From positions 186,001 through 250,000 of the forward strand of contig NZ_LLKN01000001.1 of assembly GCF_002900095.1 (NCBI RefSeq): DNA of 64,000 nucleotides. The letters are read 5' to 3'. Position 1 is the stretch's first letter; every line of letters begins with the position of its first letter. Shown one piece after another: positions 8,044 through 18,100 of the stretch. This DNA comes from Salegentibacter mishustinae (GTDB lineage Bacteria > Bacteroidota > Bacteroidia > Flavobacteriales > Flavobacteriaceae). Under the pieces are notes generated by a model that saw only the letters and a program-made list of their open reading frames with translations, ran no database searches and was not told the origin of the DNA. The position numbers were made by a program, and so were the translations under genes.

Positions 8044-9285
8044 ATGGAATTACTTACTACAAATAATGTTTGGATGATGGTGTGCACCGCCCTGGTCTTT
8101 TTTATGCACCTGGGCTTCTCACTTCTTGAAGTTGGACTTACAAGACAAAAGAATGCCATTAATATCTTATTTAAAAACGTATTTATAATTTGTGCCGGCT
8201 TACTTACCTATGCTATTCTTGGATTTAATTTAATGTATCCGGGCTCATTTTTAGCCGGAGTAATTCCGGATTACTTCTTTGACCTTTTCGGGTTAAGTGC
8301 GCCTGTTGCAGATGGTTCTTTAGACTTAGCCTATAATGAAGGCTACACTTACTGGACAGATTTTCTATTCCAGGGCATGTTTGCGGCAACTGCGGCAACT
8401 ATTGTTTCCGGGGCGGTAGCAGAACGAATAAAGCTGGGAAGTTTTATGCTTTTCTCGGTAATTTATATTACGATAGTTTACCCGATTGTAGGTTCCTGGA
8501 AATGGGGCGGTGGATTCTTAGACGGTCTTGGCTTTTATGATTTTGCCGGTTCTACCCTGGTACATTCAGTAGGTGGATGGGGAGCTTTAATAGCTATCTA
8601 TTTACTGGGAGCTCGTTTAGGTAAATTTGGAAAAGATGGGCAGTCTCATGCAATTCCGGGTCACAATATTCCTTTGGCAACAGCAGGAGTTTTTATCCTT
8701 TGGTTAGGTTGGTTCGGGTTTAACGGAGGCTCAGTTCTTTCAGCCGATCCTTCTTTGACCTCTATTACTCTGGTAACAACCTGTCTTGCTGCAGCAGCCG
8801 GTGGTATTTCAGCTTTTTTAGTTTCAACAATTGCTTATAAAAATTATGATCTAACCATGTTTCTAAACGGAATTCTAGGTGGGCTGGTAGGTATTACTGC
8901 AGGTGCAGACCTTATGTCTCCTTTTGATGCGGTGCTTATTGGTCTAGTAGCAGGAGGAGTTATTGTTTTTGGGGTGTCGCTTATTGATAAACTAAAACTG
9001 GATGACCCTGTTGGTGCAGTAGCTGTTCACCTGGCTTGCGGAATTTGGGGCACCCTCGCCGTAGGAATTTTTGGAAGTATGGCCGGTTTTGATCAATTCC
9101 TTACCCAATTGGCGGGCGTGGGAATAATTGGTGCTTTCTGCTGTATTTCTGCATTCGTAATTCTTTCTATTATTAAAGCAACTATGGGCTTAAGAATGGA
9201 AGAAAAAGAAGAAACCGAAGGCCTGGACGCTCATGAACACGGTATGGATGCCTATGCCGAATTTGGAACGGTCCACGAAAGATAA
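8044..9285 (+). CDS. amtB: ammonium transporter
   Basis: A 413-aa Amt/Rh-family ammonium channel with about eleven membrane helices. The twin pore histidines are seen in S-T-L-V-H-S-V-G-G-W and V-A-V-H-L-A-C-G-I-W-G. The N-terminus (A-L-V-F-F-M-H-L-G-F-S-L-L-E-V-G) is the variant found in cyanobacterial and eukaryotic Amts rather than the enterobacterial form. The C-terminal cytoplasmic tail is acidic and contains the family's E-x-x-G-L-D-x-x-E-H-G segment. It sits between glnK and a porin-like gene, and P-II control of the channel is expected. Confidence 0.95.
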   Translation: MELLTTNNVWMMVCTALVFFMHLGFSLLEVGLTRQKNAINILFKNVFIICAGLLTYAILGFNLMYPGSFLAGVIPDYFFDLFGLSAPVADGSLDLAYNEGYTYWTDFLFQGMFAATAATIVSGAVAERIKLGSFMLFSVIYITIVYPIVGSWKWGGGFLDGLGFYDFAGSTLVHSVGGWGALIAIYLLGARLGKFGKDGQSHAIPGHNIPLATAGVFILWLGWFGFNGGSVLSADPSLTSITLVTTCLAAAAGGISAFLVSTIAYKNYDLTMFLNGILGGLVGITAGADLMSPFDAVLIGLVAGGVIVFGVSLIDKLKLDDPVGAVAVHLACGIWGTLAVGIFGSMAGFDQFLTQLAGVGIIGAFCCISAFVILSIIKATMGLRMEEKEETEGLDAHEHGMDAYAEFGTVHER

Positions 9286-9312
9286 ATAAAGATTAAAGCT
9301 TATAAAAGAAAA

Positions 9313-9336
9313 AGGAGCGCTTGGCGGAGCGCTCCT
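9313..9336 (+). other. stem-loop between amtB and the porin gene
   Basis: AGGAGCGCT (9313-9321) pairs with AGCGCTCCT (9328-9336). No T-tract follows, so it is more likely a processing or partial-attenuation hairpin within the glnK-amtB-porin unit than a full terminator. Confidence 0.6.
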
Positions 9337-9400
9337 ATAAAGTAAACCTCTCATAAAGCTTTGCTCAACACATTTCAACTTATTAAACAAGACTTTTATT

Positions 9401-10516
9401 ATGAAAAAATTTACCATTACAAATATCCGAAAAATATTCCTTTTAGGAATCTGTTTTGCTGCCGGAAATAACTTGCAGGCGCAGGAAACCGAAGAAACTA
9501 AAGTTGAAAGCTTTATGTCTAATTTTAGTATTAGTGGCTCTGTAGATACTTACTTCAGAACAAATTTTAATGGACTAAATAAGTATGAGTACAATGAAGC
9601 CGGTGATATTATTGCAGGCCCACAAGCTCCAGCTTCTTCTTTTGCAAACGATCCCGGTTTCGCTATTGGAATGGCGAATGTAATTTTAGGTTACGAAGGA
9701 GAAAAAGTAGGTTTTGTGGCCGACCTGGTTTTTGGACCTCGTGGAGAAGATGCTGTATTCGCATCAGGCGCTCCCAGCAATATCGTAAATCAATTATATG
9801 CTTACTGGAATGTGTCAGATGCAGTTACTTTAACACTGGGGAATTTCAATACCTTCCTGGGATACGAAGTGATTTCCCCGGCTGCCAATTTCAATTATTC
9901 CACTTCCTATATGTTTTCCTATGGCCCTTTTTCGCATACCGGAATTAAAGCAGACTTCACGATAGATGATAATTGGAGCGCAATGTTGGCCATTATGAAT
10001 CCCACAGACTGGACTGAATTTAATCCCTACGGAAAATATTCTTTTGGCGGACAGTTAGGCTATTCTAACACAAATGGAAGCGCATACCTAAACCTATTAT
10101 ACGGTGAGCAAATGCCAATTTCAGACGAGGCAACGTTTCAGATAGATTTGACTACAGGTTGGGATTTTACCGATGCTTTCTATTTAGGCCTTAACACCAC
10201 TTATAACACTACAGATGGCGCGGGATTTTACGGAGCAGCACTGTATCCGCAGTTTCAAACTTCCGATAGTTTTGCTATTGGTTTAAGAGCTGAATATTTT
10301 AAAGAACTGGAAGATGGCGGCCCTGTTTACGGCACTGATGCTGAAGCAATAGATTTTACGCTTACCGGTAATTACACTGTGGGAAACCTAACTATTAAAC
10401 CGGAACTACGCCTGGATAAAGTTTCTAATACTCCATCGCCGGTCTTTATTGATTCAGATTTAGATGGTACCGATAATCTTTCCTCTTTTGTACTGGCTGC
10501 GGTTTATGCGTTCTAA
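9401..10516 (+). CDS. porin-2/OmpL-like outer membrane beta-barrel
   Basis: A 371-aa exported protein: signal peptide to about residue 28 (Q-A-Q end), then a sequence of alternating amphipathic strands rich in aromatics and Gly/Asn. It ends in an aromatic residue (A-A-V-Y-A-F) as outer-membrane barrels do. It resembles the bbp2/OmpL-like porin family, including the L-G-N-F-N-T-F-L-G-Y-E-V strand. Placement 115 bases after amtB suggests that it feeds nitrogen compounds or other small solutes under nitrogen limitation; this is inferred from context. Confidence 0.82.
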   Translation: MKKFTITNIRKIFLLGICFAAGNNLQAQETEETKVESFMSNFSISGSVDTYFRTNFNGLNKYEYNEAGDIIAGPQAPASSFANDPGFAIGMANVILGYEGEKVGFVADLVFGPRGEDAVFASGAPSNIVNQLYAYWNVSDAVTLTLGNFNTFLGYEVISPAANFNYSTSYMFSYGPFSHTGIKADFTIDDNWSAMLAIMNPTDWTEFNPYGKYSFGGQLGYSNTNGSAYLNLLYGEQMPISDEATFQIDLTTGWDFTDAFYLGLNTTYNTTDGAGFYGAALYPQFQTSDSFAIGLRAEYFKELEDGGPVYGTDAEAIDFTLTGNYTVGNLTIKPELRLDKVSNTPSPVFIDSDLDGTDNLSSFVLAAVYAF

Positions 10517-10517
10517 A

Positions 10518-11159
10518 TCAATTAAAGTTCTTAACGCCTGCTGTAACTGCAATTTCCAAATTATTTTCAGCAGGAACTATAGGACATGAAAAATCACCAT
10601 TATAAGCACAATAAGGATTATATGCTTTATTAAAATTTAAAAAAATGGAATCACCCTCCGGTATCCTTAAGTCCAAATACCGTCCGCCGGAGTAGGTGGT
10701 TTCACCATTGGTAAGATCTGTAAAAGGTAAAAACAGGTAATTATAATATTCAGGATCTGAGATTAGCTCCTGATTTTGAAAGACATCCAGTTTAAAATCT
10801 TTCCCTTTAATACTAAAATACAATTCTCCGTATTTCACATAAACAGGTTTTCTATTAGTGGTAGTTTCCATTTTAAAAGGAGCTTCAGCCGGAGTTCTTA
10901 AAAAATGAGCTTTCACTAGAAAAGCTGAATCAATCTCGAAAAAATCCAGCTTCTTAAATTGAGCTAAATCATCTTTTGAAAGCGGAGTACGGTCGGGATC
11001 ACTAAATTTTTCATTCATATCCCGCTGAAATTCCTCCAAATTTTCTTCCTGAGCAGTAGCTGAAACAGAAAGCATTAAGGAAACCAGAAAAAATAATTTC
11101 AGACTAACTATCAGCGTTATAATATTTGGCTTCCCCAAGATATTCCCTGATTTTCTCAT
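10518..11159 (-). CDS. DUF1684 exported protein
   Basis: A 213-aa protein with a signal sequence ending around A-T-A-Q and a DUF1684 domain. Family marks visible are L-R-T-P-A-E-A-P-F-K-M, F-L-P-F-x-D-x-T-N-G-E-T-T-Y-S-G-G-R-Y-L-D and the ending F-N-x-A-Y-N-P-Y-C-A-Y, with a C-P-I-P-x-x-E-N-x-L-like tail. The function of DUF1684 is unknown. The only in-frame ATG giving a signal peptide is at 11159, so it overlaps the upstream gene by 56 bases. This suggests translational coupling, though a shorter alternative-codon start cannot be excluded. Confidence 0.82.
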   Translation of the reverse strand: MRKSGNILGKPNIITLIVSLKLFFLVSLMLSVSATAQEENLEEFQRDMNEKFSDPDRTPLSKDDLAQFKKLDFFEIDSAFLVKAHFLRTPAEAPFKMETTTNRKPVYVKYGELYFSIKGKDFKLDVFQNQELISDPEYYNYLFLPFTDLTNGETTYSGGRYLDLRIPEGDSIFLNFNKAYNPYCAYNGDFSCPIVPAENNLEIAVTAGVKNFN

Positions 11160-12528
11160 TATAAGCTTTACTTAATTTTAAATCTAAAATTCCTTCAATA
11201 TCGTATAATGCGTCCATATTATCAAAGCCGGTTTTAAGCAAATCTTCAAGATACAGGAGCGCTGTCTCGTGATCGCCATCGTGGCCAGCAATTTTAATGA
11301 TGTTAAGATATGCTTCAGGATCATCCTTATCGAAAATGGTACGGAGAATACTCACAAATACTTTTGATCTGGCATTAGCCTTGGAATTCACATAAGTATC
11401 GTAGTAACTCTTACTAAGAGCATCTAAAAAGCCAAGAAGCCGGATTGCTTTATTTTGCTTTGGTCCACTAAATTTTTCTTCATTTTCCTTTAATTCCTGC
11501 ACCTGGGCGGCCCACCAACCAACATTTTCAAAATTAGAAGTCATAACATCGCCATCCATATAATAAATATAATCCTCTCGTTTGGCATTTTCCGAAGCGA
11601 TAGCATTGCGATAATCTCGTCTTTGCTGCCTGAATGCTTTATTTCGTCTAATATTCTTTATCTGGTCTCTCAAATCTATTTCCAGTCCAAAATCATCATA
11701 CTTATCTTCAATCTGTTTCAGTTTTTCAAATGCCTGGTAATAATTACGCGTGCGTCTCAAAACCTGGGCATATTCCACTTCAGCATTATAAAGTTGCTTT
11801 ATTAAATCTAGATTTTTAGGCCTTTTCCCCTCCTTTATCGCATTCAAGGTAAAACCTGCAACTGCATTTTGAATTACATCGGCAGCAGGCCATTCCACTC
11901 CATCTTCACAAGTATAGAAATTCATCTCTGTAGGGTAATCCTCTTTATCGAAATAATTTTCTATTTCCTTTAGAATCCCCATTGTACTCCTGCTTTCGCA
12001 GGCTATTGCACTAAACATAAACTTATTGCCAGAGTTCAAATAATCAGTATTTAACCAGGCATTTTCCACAGCTAACACTCCAGATATATTATTGTATATA
12101 AATGGCAGTGCTGTAGCCAGTCGACCACCTTCAGAAAGACCAGCTAAATAAACCTGTTCCCTATCAATAGCCAACATTCCATCTACCTGGTTAATAAAAG
12201 GTCCTATTTTAGTAAGGTTATTTTTTAAAGAATCTTTCTCTAAGTTTAAATTGGAGGCGGCGATAACATAAGATTGCTCTTCTGCCACCGTTCTGAATAG
12301 TTGAGTAGCCGCCCTTCCTCTACCTTGAGGGTCAAATACAAAAATTACCGGCCATTCTTTTTTTTCATCAAAATCTTGCGGGAGATATAAAGCAAAACTA
12401 CTTGCAATAGAATCTTTAGTTGGAATTGAATCTACAATTCTACCTAAAGGAATTTCAATTTCCTGGGTATTTCCTAATTGAGGTATAAAACTTAAGAGTA
12501 AAATTAAAAAAGGTATCTTTTTCATCAT
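11104..12528 (-). CDS. exported alpha/beta-hydrolase-like protein with helical C-terminal repeat region
   Basis: A 474-aa secreted protein. A signal peptide (about 1-21) is followed by an alpha/beta-hydrolase-like domain to about residue 240. This has P-V-I-F-V-F-D-P-Q-G-R-G and a nucleophile elbow G-L-S-E-G-G (Ser132), as in PHB-depolymerase or esterase-like proteins. The C-terminal half is helical and TPR-like, with many Tyr/Asn/Lys residues. Substrate is unknown. It is the first gene of a two-gene minus-strand operon with the DUF1684 gene. Two adjacent ATGs (12528 and 12525) open the frame. Confidence 0.75.
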   Translation of the reverse strand: MMKKIPFLILLLSFIPQLGNTQEIEIPLGRIVDSIPTKDSIASSFALYLPQDFDEKKEWPVIFVFDPQGRGRAATQLFRTVAEEQSYVIAASNLNLEKDSLKNNLTKIGPFINQVDGMLAIDREQVYLAGLSEGGRLATALPFIYNNISGVLAVENAWLNTDYLNSGNKFMFSAIACESRSTMGILKEIENYFDKEDYPTEMNFYTCEDGVEWPAADVIQNAVAGFTLNAIKEGKRPKNLDLIKQLYNAEVEYAQVLRRTRNYYQAFEKLKQIEDKYDDFGLEIDLRDQIKNIRRNKAFRQQRRDYRNAIASENAKREDYIYYMDGDVMTSNFENVGWWAAQVQELKENEEKFSGPKQNKAIRLLGFLDALSKSYYDTYVNSKANARSKVFVSILRTIFDKDDPEAYLNIIKIAGHDGDHETALLYLEDLLKTGFDNMDALYDIEGILDLKLSKAYNEKIREYLGEAKYYNADS

Positions 12529-12579
12529 AACATCACGTTATTACTATAAATATAAGCATAGATATCAAAGATCGTGCAT

Positions 12580-12611
12580 AAAAAAAGCCTTCATCAAAGA
12601 GGAAGGCTTCA
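12580..12611 (-). terminator. terminator after the DUF1328-like gene
   Basis: On the minus strand AAGCCTTCC and GGAAGGCTT-type arms (12585-12609) form a stem ahead of a run of T residues, about 25 bases after the stop of the small membrane protein gene. Confidence 0.75.
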
Positions 12612-12632
12612 TAAACATATAGGCGGTAGATT

Positions 12633-12827
12633 TTATTTTTTAACGCGTTGTAGTCTAAGATTGTCATCTCTAAAGAAAAGACGGGCAACTAACGAGACTA
12701 CAAGTAAATCTGCAAAGATTAAAAACAACACCCTCACTACTTCAATACCGGCAAAATTTAATCCGGAAAATCCTATCGCACCGGTTAAAGCCGCAACGAT
12801 TAGGAATAATGTACTATACTTTCTCAT
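12633..12827 (-). CDS. small DUF1328-like membrane protein
   Basis: A 64-aa two-helix membrane protein resembling DUF1328/YtjA: F-L-I-V-A-A-L-T-G-A-I-G-F-S-G-L followed by an A-G-I-E segment and a second helix V-L-F-L-I-F-A-D-L-L-V-V-S-L, then a short basic tail. The ATG at 12827 is preferred over 12872. It gives the typical family N-terminus, and the extra 15 residues (L-Y-L-F-L-Q-K-R-N) lack conservation. Homologues are often stress-induced, but no molecular role is known. Confidence 0.75.
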   Translation of the reverse strand: MRKYSTLFLIVAALTGAIGFSGLNFAGIEVVRVLFLIFADLLVVSLVARLFFRDDNLRLQRVKK

Positions 12828-13036
12828 AATGCAATTTCTTTTTTGTAAAAATAGGTACAGTATAGTCGTCATGCTATTAATAAAATTACAATTTGCTATT
12901 ATTTAACTAAACCAAATATAGCTTTAAGAAATTAGTTAAAATAGCCTCAAAAAAGAAGGTATTTTAACTGAATTTAAAAAAAACAGCACAAAAATCATCT
13001 ATTTAGAAATCGCCGGAAATAGCTATACATAAGAAT

Positions 13037-13492
13037 TTAAGATAATTTTGTGGCATTTTTATTTATTGGTGCAAATTCTACCACCTGAGACAGTACAATA
13101 TGGGTTTTGGTTTCGCCATAAGTGATAAGTTTGTCTATAAATTCTTCTAGATGAGCTTGGTCTCTTAAAACGACTTCCATAATAATATTTTCATTTCCCG
13201 TAATACGATAGCAATTACTAACCTCTTTAAATTCCTTTACCTTTTCAAGAAAGGGTTTTAATCTTCCCATAAAAGCCCGAAGAGTTATTATAGCTTTTAA
13301 TTGATGGCCGGTTTGATGATAAGAGATTTGAGTTTTATAGCCTTTTATAATTCCGGCATCTTCCATTTTCTTCACCCTTTCTGCCACAGCCGGTGAGCTT
13401 AATCCTATCTCCCTGCCAATTTCCGCAAAAGAGTACCTGGCGTTTTCTTGCAAGCGAGTTAAAATAGCCCAGTTAAGTTCATCAATTTGCAT
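13037..13492 (-). CDS. Lrp/AsnC-family transcriptional regulator
   Basis: A 151-aa feast/famine regulator. An N-terminal helix-turn-helix (about 20-45, S-F-A-E-I-G-R-E-I-G-L-S-S-P-A-V-A) is followed by a RAM ligand-binding domain (about 65-145). Members bind amino acids and often regulate neighbouring or distant metabolic genes. No obvious target lies next to it: it is flanked by a small membrane protein and a divergent helical protein gene. Ligand is not predictable. Confidence 0.92.
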   Translation of the reverse strand: MQIDELNWAILTRLQENARYSFAEIGREIGLSSPAVAERVKKMEDAGIIKGYKTQISYHQTGHQLKAIITLRAFMGRLKPFLEKVKEFKEVSNCYRITGNENIIMEVVLRDQAHLEEFIDKLITYGETKTHIVLSQVVEFAPINKNATKLS

Positions 13493-13608
13493 ATTAAAGT
13501 TTTATATGAATAATACCTTTTAATCAAAGGTAAAATATATTTTCAAGCTTAAAACCCGAAGTTAAGCTATTTATTTTCTCTTTAATTTTATGCTGAAATT
13601 TATTACTA

Positions 13609-14013
13609 ATGTCACAGGCTTTTTCTTATAAATCTTATCATACACCGGTTTACCGGAAAGCTTTGGAAATTTTTAAACTTTCCAGGGCTATGGCTGTACA
13701 TTTTACACAAGATAAACACGTGCTGGAAATGGGCTTTTCAGCCTGTCCAAAAGACAGATATGCGGGAGACCTTGTAAATGAATCTCTTCAACTTGCCCCG
13801 GGTGTTGCTTCTGTAGTCTCTGCAAAAAACTACGGCTCGCGATTAGAACGAATTCGAAAAATTAGAAAGGCAAGTAAAAGTTTAAAAACGCTTTGTAGAA
13901 ATCTGGAGTTCTCTGGAGTAAGAGAGAGTGAGTTTTTAGAGCTGCTAAAGAAAGAAATTCATCTTTTTGATAAAATGATCGCAGATTGGATTCAGCAACT
14001 TAGAAAAGCTTAA
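13609..14013 (+). CDS. helical protein, four-helix-bundle-like
   Basis: A 134-aa soluble protein predicted to be all-helical. It has Y-R-K-A-L-E-I-F-K-L-S-R-A, a second segment Y-A-G-D-L-V-N-E-S-L, and two later Lys/Arg/Leu-rich helices, a layout like the S23/four-helix-bundle proteins. Sequence similarity to that family is too weak to name it securely. It is divergent from the Lrp-type regulator gene and convergent with marC. Function is unknown. Confidence 0.6.
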   Translation: MSQAFSYKSYHTPVYRKALEIFKLSRAMAVHFTQDKHVLEMGFSACPKDRYAGDLVNESLQLAPGVASVVSAKNYGSRLERIRKIRKASKSLKTLCRNLEFSGVRESEFLELLKKEIHLFDKMIADWIQQLRKA

Positions 14014-14028
14014 TTTAAGCTTAGCTAT

Positions 14029-14643
14029 CTATTCAAAGAAAGCGAGCTTCACACCTTCAATAAGCATATTGGTTCCAATAATTGCGATAATTAATCCCAT
14101 TATCTTCTCTATTACAATAATCTTATTCTGACCTATAAATCGCACTAAATATTCACTCGAAATAAAAGCGAGATGATTTAAAAACATTATTAAAGCAAAC
14201 ATCGCAACTATAATTCCCATATCCATATAGCTGGCCGTGGTAGTATAGTTTACTGCTGTCACGATGGTTCCCGGACCGGCTAAAATTGGAATTGCCAGCG
14301 GAGAAATGGAAATGCCTTCATTAAAATCCACTTCTGTCTGGTTATCAATACTGGATTGTTGTGCTCTTATCATTTCAAAGCCCACAAAAAACACCAAAAT
14401 CCCACCCGTTATTTTAAAGGCAGGAATAGTTAATCCAAAAAGTTGGAAGATATATTTACCCAATAACACAAATCCTGTAACAATCACAAAAGCCGTGAAA
14501 GTCGCTTTTTTAGAAATAAAACGCTTTCTTTTTCCATCGGCCTGCTTGGTTAAGCTAAGGAAGATCGGAATATTCCCCACCGGATTATTAATCGCGAAAA
14601 ATGCGGTAAACGCACCTATGGCATATAACCAGATATTTTCCAT
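14029..14643 (-). CDS. MarC-family integral membrane protein
   Basis: A 204-aa six-helix membrane protein of the MarC/UPF0056 family. Family segments are F-x-I-N-N-P-V-G-N-I-P-I-F at residues 17-30 and P-L-A-I-P-I-L-A-G-P-G-T-I-V near the middle. Despite the old name, no role in multidrug resistance is established and the transport substrate is unknown. It stands alone, convergent with the helical-protein gene (15-base gap). Confidence 0.9.
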   Translation of the reverse strand: MENIWLYAIGAFTAFFAINNPVGNIPIFLSLTKQADGKRKRFISKKATFTAFVIVTGFVLLGKYIFQLFGLTIPAFKITGGILVFFVGFEMIRAQQSSIDNQTEVDFNEGISISPLAIPILAGPGTIVTAVNYTTTASYMDMGIIVAMFALIMFLNHLAFISSEYLVRFIGQNKIIVIEKIMGLIIAIIGTNMLIEGVKLAFFE

Positions 14644-14857
14644 AGATTTATAATTTTGGTACTTACGAAGTTACAGGTTAAATTTTAGAAGCTGCAAAAC
14701 TAATCTGAAATTTTAGCCCCACCCAATAAAAAGGATAAAAGTTTTAGGCAGCTTAAAATCTGATAATTAAAATATCACTTTTTCAGAGTTGAAGGAATGA
14801 CCAGGACCGTTCATCCAATAATATTATTGAAACCCGGAGATAAAAAAATTCATAAAT

Positions 14858-14890
14858 AAAAAACCCCAATGAGGCTTTCGCCTATTGGGA
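14858..14890 (-). terminator. terminator-like stem-loop downstream of icmF
   Basis: CCCAATGAGGC and GCCTATTGGG form a stem with a one-base bulge around a TTTC loop (14865-14889). On the minus strand a T-tract follows. It could stop read-through from icmF about 270 bases upstream. Confidence 0.6.
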
Positions 14891-14988
14891 TAATTTATCA
14901 GTAACTCTATAATATTAGAGCGGTGATTCGCAAGGCTCATCGCTTCATTTTTTTTCAATAAACTGCTTTAACGACATTTCCTTTTAAA

Positions 14989-15130
14989 GATCCCGATTTC
15001 GCTCCGCTTATCGGATAAGCGATTCGCACGCCTTCTCAAAGCGAAACAAATTCAACAACACTTTACTAGTAGAGATCCCGATTTCGCTCCGCTTATCGGG
15101 GATAAGCGATTCGCACGCATTCTCAAAGCA
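14989..15130. repeat. two direct repeats with internal palindrome
   Basis: Copies at 14989-15042 and 15074-15130 share GATCCCGATTTCGCTCCGCT and continue through a small palindrome (CGCTTATCGG..ATAAGCG) and GATTCGCACGC to TTCTCAAAGC. They differ by two inserted G residues and a few substitutions. This looks like a tandem copy of a short palindromic intergenic repeat (REP-like). No transposase is nearby. Confidence 0.7.
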
Positions 15131-15147
15131 AAAAGCTTTGAGAATGC
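15117..15147 (-). terminator. perfect 13-bp stem-loop just after icmF
   Basis: GCATTCTCAAAGC (15117-15129) pairs exactly with GCTTTGAGAATGC (15135-15147) around a five-base loop, 11 bases beyond the icmF stop. No T-run follows on the minus strand, so it may be a transcript-stabilising or weak terminator hairpin. Confidence 0.6.
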
Positions 15148-15157
15148 GGCTCTCTGC

Positions 15158-18100
15158 TTACATATTTCTTCTATACTGTCCGCCAACCTCAAACATAGCC
15201 TGGGTTATTTGTCCAAGGGAACAAACTTTGGTGGCTTCCATTAATTCTTTAAAAATATTCTCATTTTTAATTGAGGCCTCTTTAATTTTCTCTAAAGCTG
15301 CTTCAGCTGAATCTTCTTTGGCTTTGTGAAGCGTACTCAAAGTTTTAAGCTGGTGCTGCTTCTCTTCTTCTGTAGCTCTAATCACTTCGCCCGGAGTTAC
15401 CGTTGGCGAACCGGTAGAACTTAAGAACGTATTTACCCCAATAATTGGATAATCCCCATTATGCTTTAGAGTTTCATAATGCAGACTTTCCTCCTGGATT
15501 TTTCCACGTTGATACATTGTTTCCATTGCACCAAGAACTCCACCTCTTTCTGTAATTCTATCGAATTCGGTTAAAACGGCTTCCTCTACAAGATCGGTTA
15601 GTTCTTCGATAATGAAAGATCCCTGAATTGGATTCTCGTTTTTCGCAAGTCCCAGTTCTTTATTGATAATTAACTGAATAGCCATCGCTCTTCTTACCGA
15701 AGCTTCGGTTGGCGTGGTGATCGCTTCATCATACGCATTGGTATGTAATGAATTACAGTTGTCATAAATCGCGTAAAGTGCCTGAAGCGTAGTTCTAATA
15801 TCGTTAAAGTCGATTTCCTGGGCGTGTAGCGACCTACCTGAAGTTTGAATATGGTATTTCAGCATTTGCGCCCTTGGATTTGCGCCATATTTATGTTTCA
15901 GTGCTTTAGACCAAATTTTTCGTGCCACTCTTCCTATTACTGCATATTCCGGATCAATTCCGTTAGAAAAGAAGAACGAAAGGTTTGGACCAAATTTATT
16001 AATATCCATTCCCCGGCTTAAATAATATTCCACGTAAGTGAAACCATTAGCCAAAGTAAATGCTAACTGTGTAATTGGGTTTGCTCCTGCTTCAGCAATA
16101 TGATAGCCGGAAATTGAAACCGAATAAAAATTCCGTACTTTTTCTTTTATAAAATGTTCCTGAACATCTCCCATTAAACGCAAAGCGAATTCGGTAGAAA
16201 AAATACAGGTGTTTTGCGCCTGGTCTTCTTTTAAAATATCAGCCTGAACGGTTCCGCGAACCACGCTAATAGTTTTTTCTTTGATGTCTTCGTAAACCTC
16301 TGCCGGAAGAACCTGGTCTCCGGTAAGTCCTAAAAGCATCAAACCAAGTCCGTTGTTTCCTTCGGGTAGTTCACCGCGATAAACGGGACGGTCTAGATCT
16401 CGGTCATCATAAAGTTCTTTATATTTTGCTTCAACTTTATCTTCAAGTCCGTTATCTTTAATGTATTTCTCACATTGCTGATCTATAGCGGCATTCATAA
16501 AGAAACCAAGCAACATAGGCGCCGGGCCATTTATCGTCATACTTACCGAGGTCATAGCGTCTGCCAGATCAAAACCGGAATAGAGCTTTTTAGCATCATC
16601 TAAACAGCAAATAGAAACCCCGGAATTTCCGATTTTTCCATAAATGTCGGGACGTTCATCTGGATCATTTCCGTAAAGCGTTACCGAATCGAAAGCGGTA
16701 GAAAGTCTTTTTGCGGGTAAGCCCATACTCACATAATGAAATCGGCGGTTGGTACGCTCTGGCCCACCTTCACCGGCAAACATTCTTGTTGGATCTTCGC
16801 CCTGTCTTTTAAACGGATAAAGACCTGCGGTATATGGAAATTCTCCCGGAACATTTTCCTGAAGGCACCATTTTAATATATCGCCCCAGGCTTTATATTT
16901 TGGAAGCGAAACTTTTGGAATTTGTGTATGTGAAAGCGACTCGGTATGTGTATCTATTTTTATCTCTTTATCACGAACCTTAAAGGAATAAACAGGTTCT
17001 ACATATTTATTCACCTTCTCCTGCCAGCTCTGTATCACTTCCCAGTTATAAGGATCTAAATCCATTTTTACACGATCAAACTCTGCGAAAAGTAGTTTTA
17101 GAAAATCTTTTTGGGAATCTTCAGCATACTCATTTATCTCCTCTTGATTAATTCCGTGTTTTTCTAAATATTTAGATTGATTGTTTGTCATTTCCAAACC
17201 AGAAACCGACTCGATGGTTTTAAAAACGCCGTAAAGCTTTTGAGCTACCTCAGCCTGGTTTAAAGCTTTCTCATCGTAGCTTCTGTTATTTTCAGCAATT
17301 TCTGAAAGATAACGAGTACGTTTTGGTGGAATCACGAAAATCTTTTCACTCATTTCTGCTGAAATCTCAAAGGTAGAATTAAGATCGGCTTTGGTTTTTT
17401 CAGCAATCTTATCCATAATTTGACGATACAGGGTGTTCATTCCCGGATCGTTAAACTGAGATGCGATGGTACCAAAAACAGGTAATTTTTCAGCATCTTT
17501 ATGCCATAACTGGTGATTTCGCTGATACTGCTTTTTTACATCACGCAAAGCATCCTGTGCCCCACGTTTATCGAATTTATTGATCGCTACTAAATCGGCA
17601 AAATCAAGCATATCGATTTTCTCTAACTGGGTGGCCGCACCAAATTCCGGCGTCATCACGTATAGCGCAACATCAGAGTGATCCATAATTTCGGTGTCGC
17701 TCTGTCCAATTCCGGAAGTTTCCAGAATAATTAAGTCGAATTCAGCAGCTTTTAAAACTTCAACAGCCTCAGCCACGTGTTTAGAAAGTGCCAGGTTGGA
17801 TTGGCGAGTAGCCAGGGAACGCATATAAACGTGTTTGTTGTTTATGGCATTCATCCTAATTCTATCGCCCAACAAAGCGCCGCCGGTCTTTCTTTTAGAG
17901 GGATCTACCGAAATAATCCCGATGTTTTTCTCAGGAAAATCGCCTAAAAACCGGCGTACTAATTCGTCTACCAAACTGGATTTTCCTGAACCACCGGTTC
18001 CCGTAATTCCAAGAACTGGAATTTCACTTTTGTCTGTGTCTTCTCTTAAAGGTTCAAAATGCTTCAGAAAAGAATCGTGTTTATTTTCTGCAAGGGAAAT

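Larger units (their letters stand above)
14644..15157. other. 514-base intergenic region with repeats and hairpins
   Basis: No gene is seen between marC and icmF. It holds a terminator-like stem-loop at 14858-14890, two near-identical direct repeats (14989-15042 and 15074-15130), and a perfect 13-bp inverted repeat next to the icmF stop. The rest is AT-rich with no recognisable signal. Confidence 0.7.

Noticed and set aside
12574-12906. Plus-strand frame opposite the DUF1328-like gene
   Set aside because: It is antisense to a recognisable membrane protein and its terminator and has a low-complexity Lys/Asn composition.
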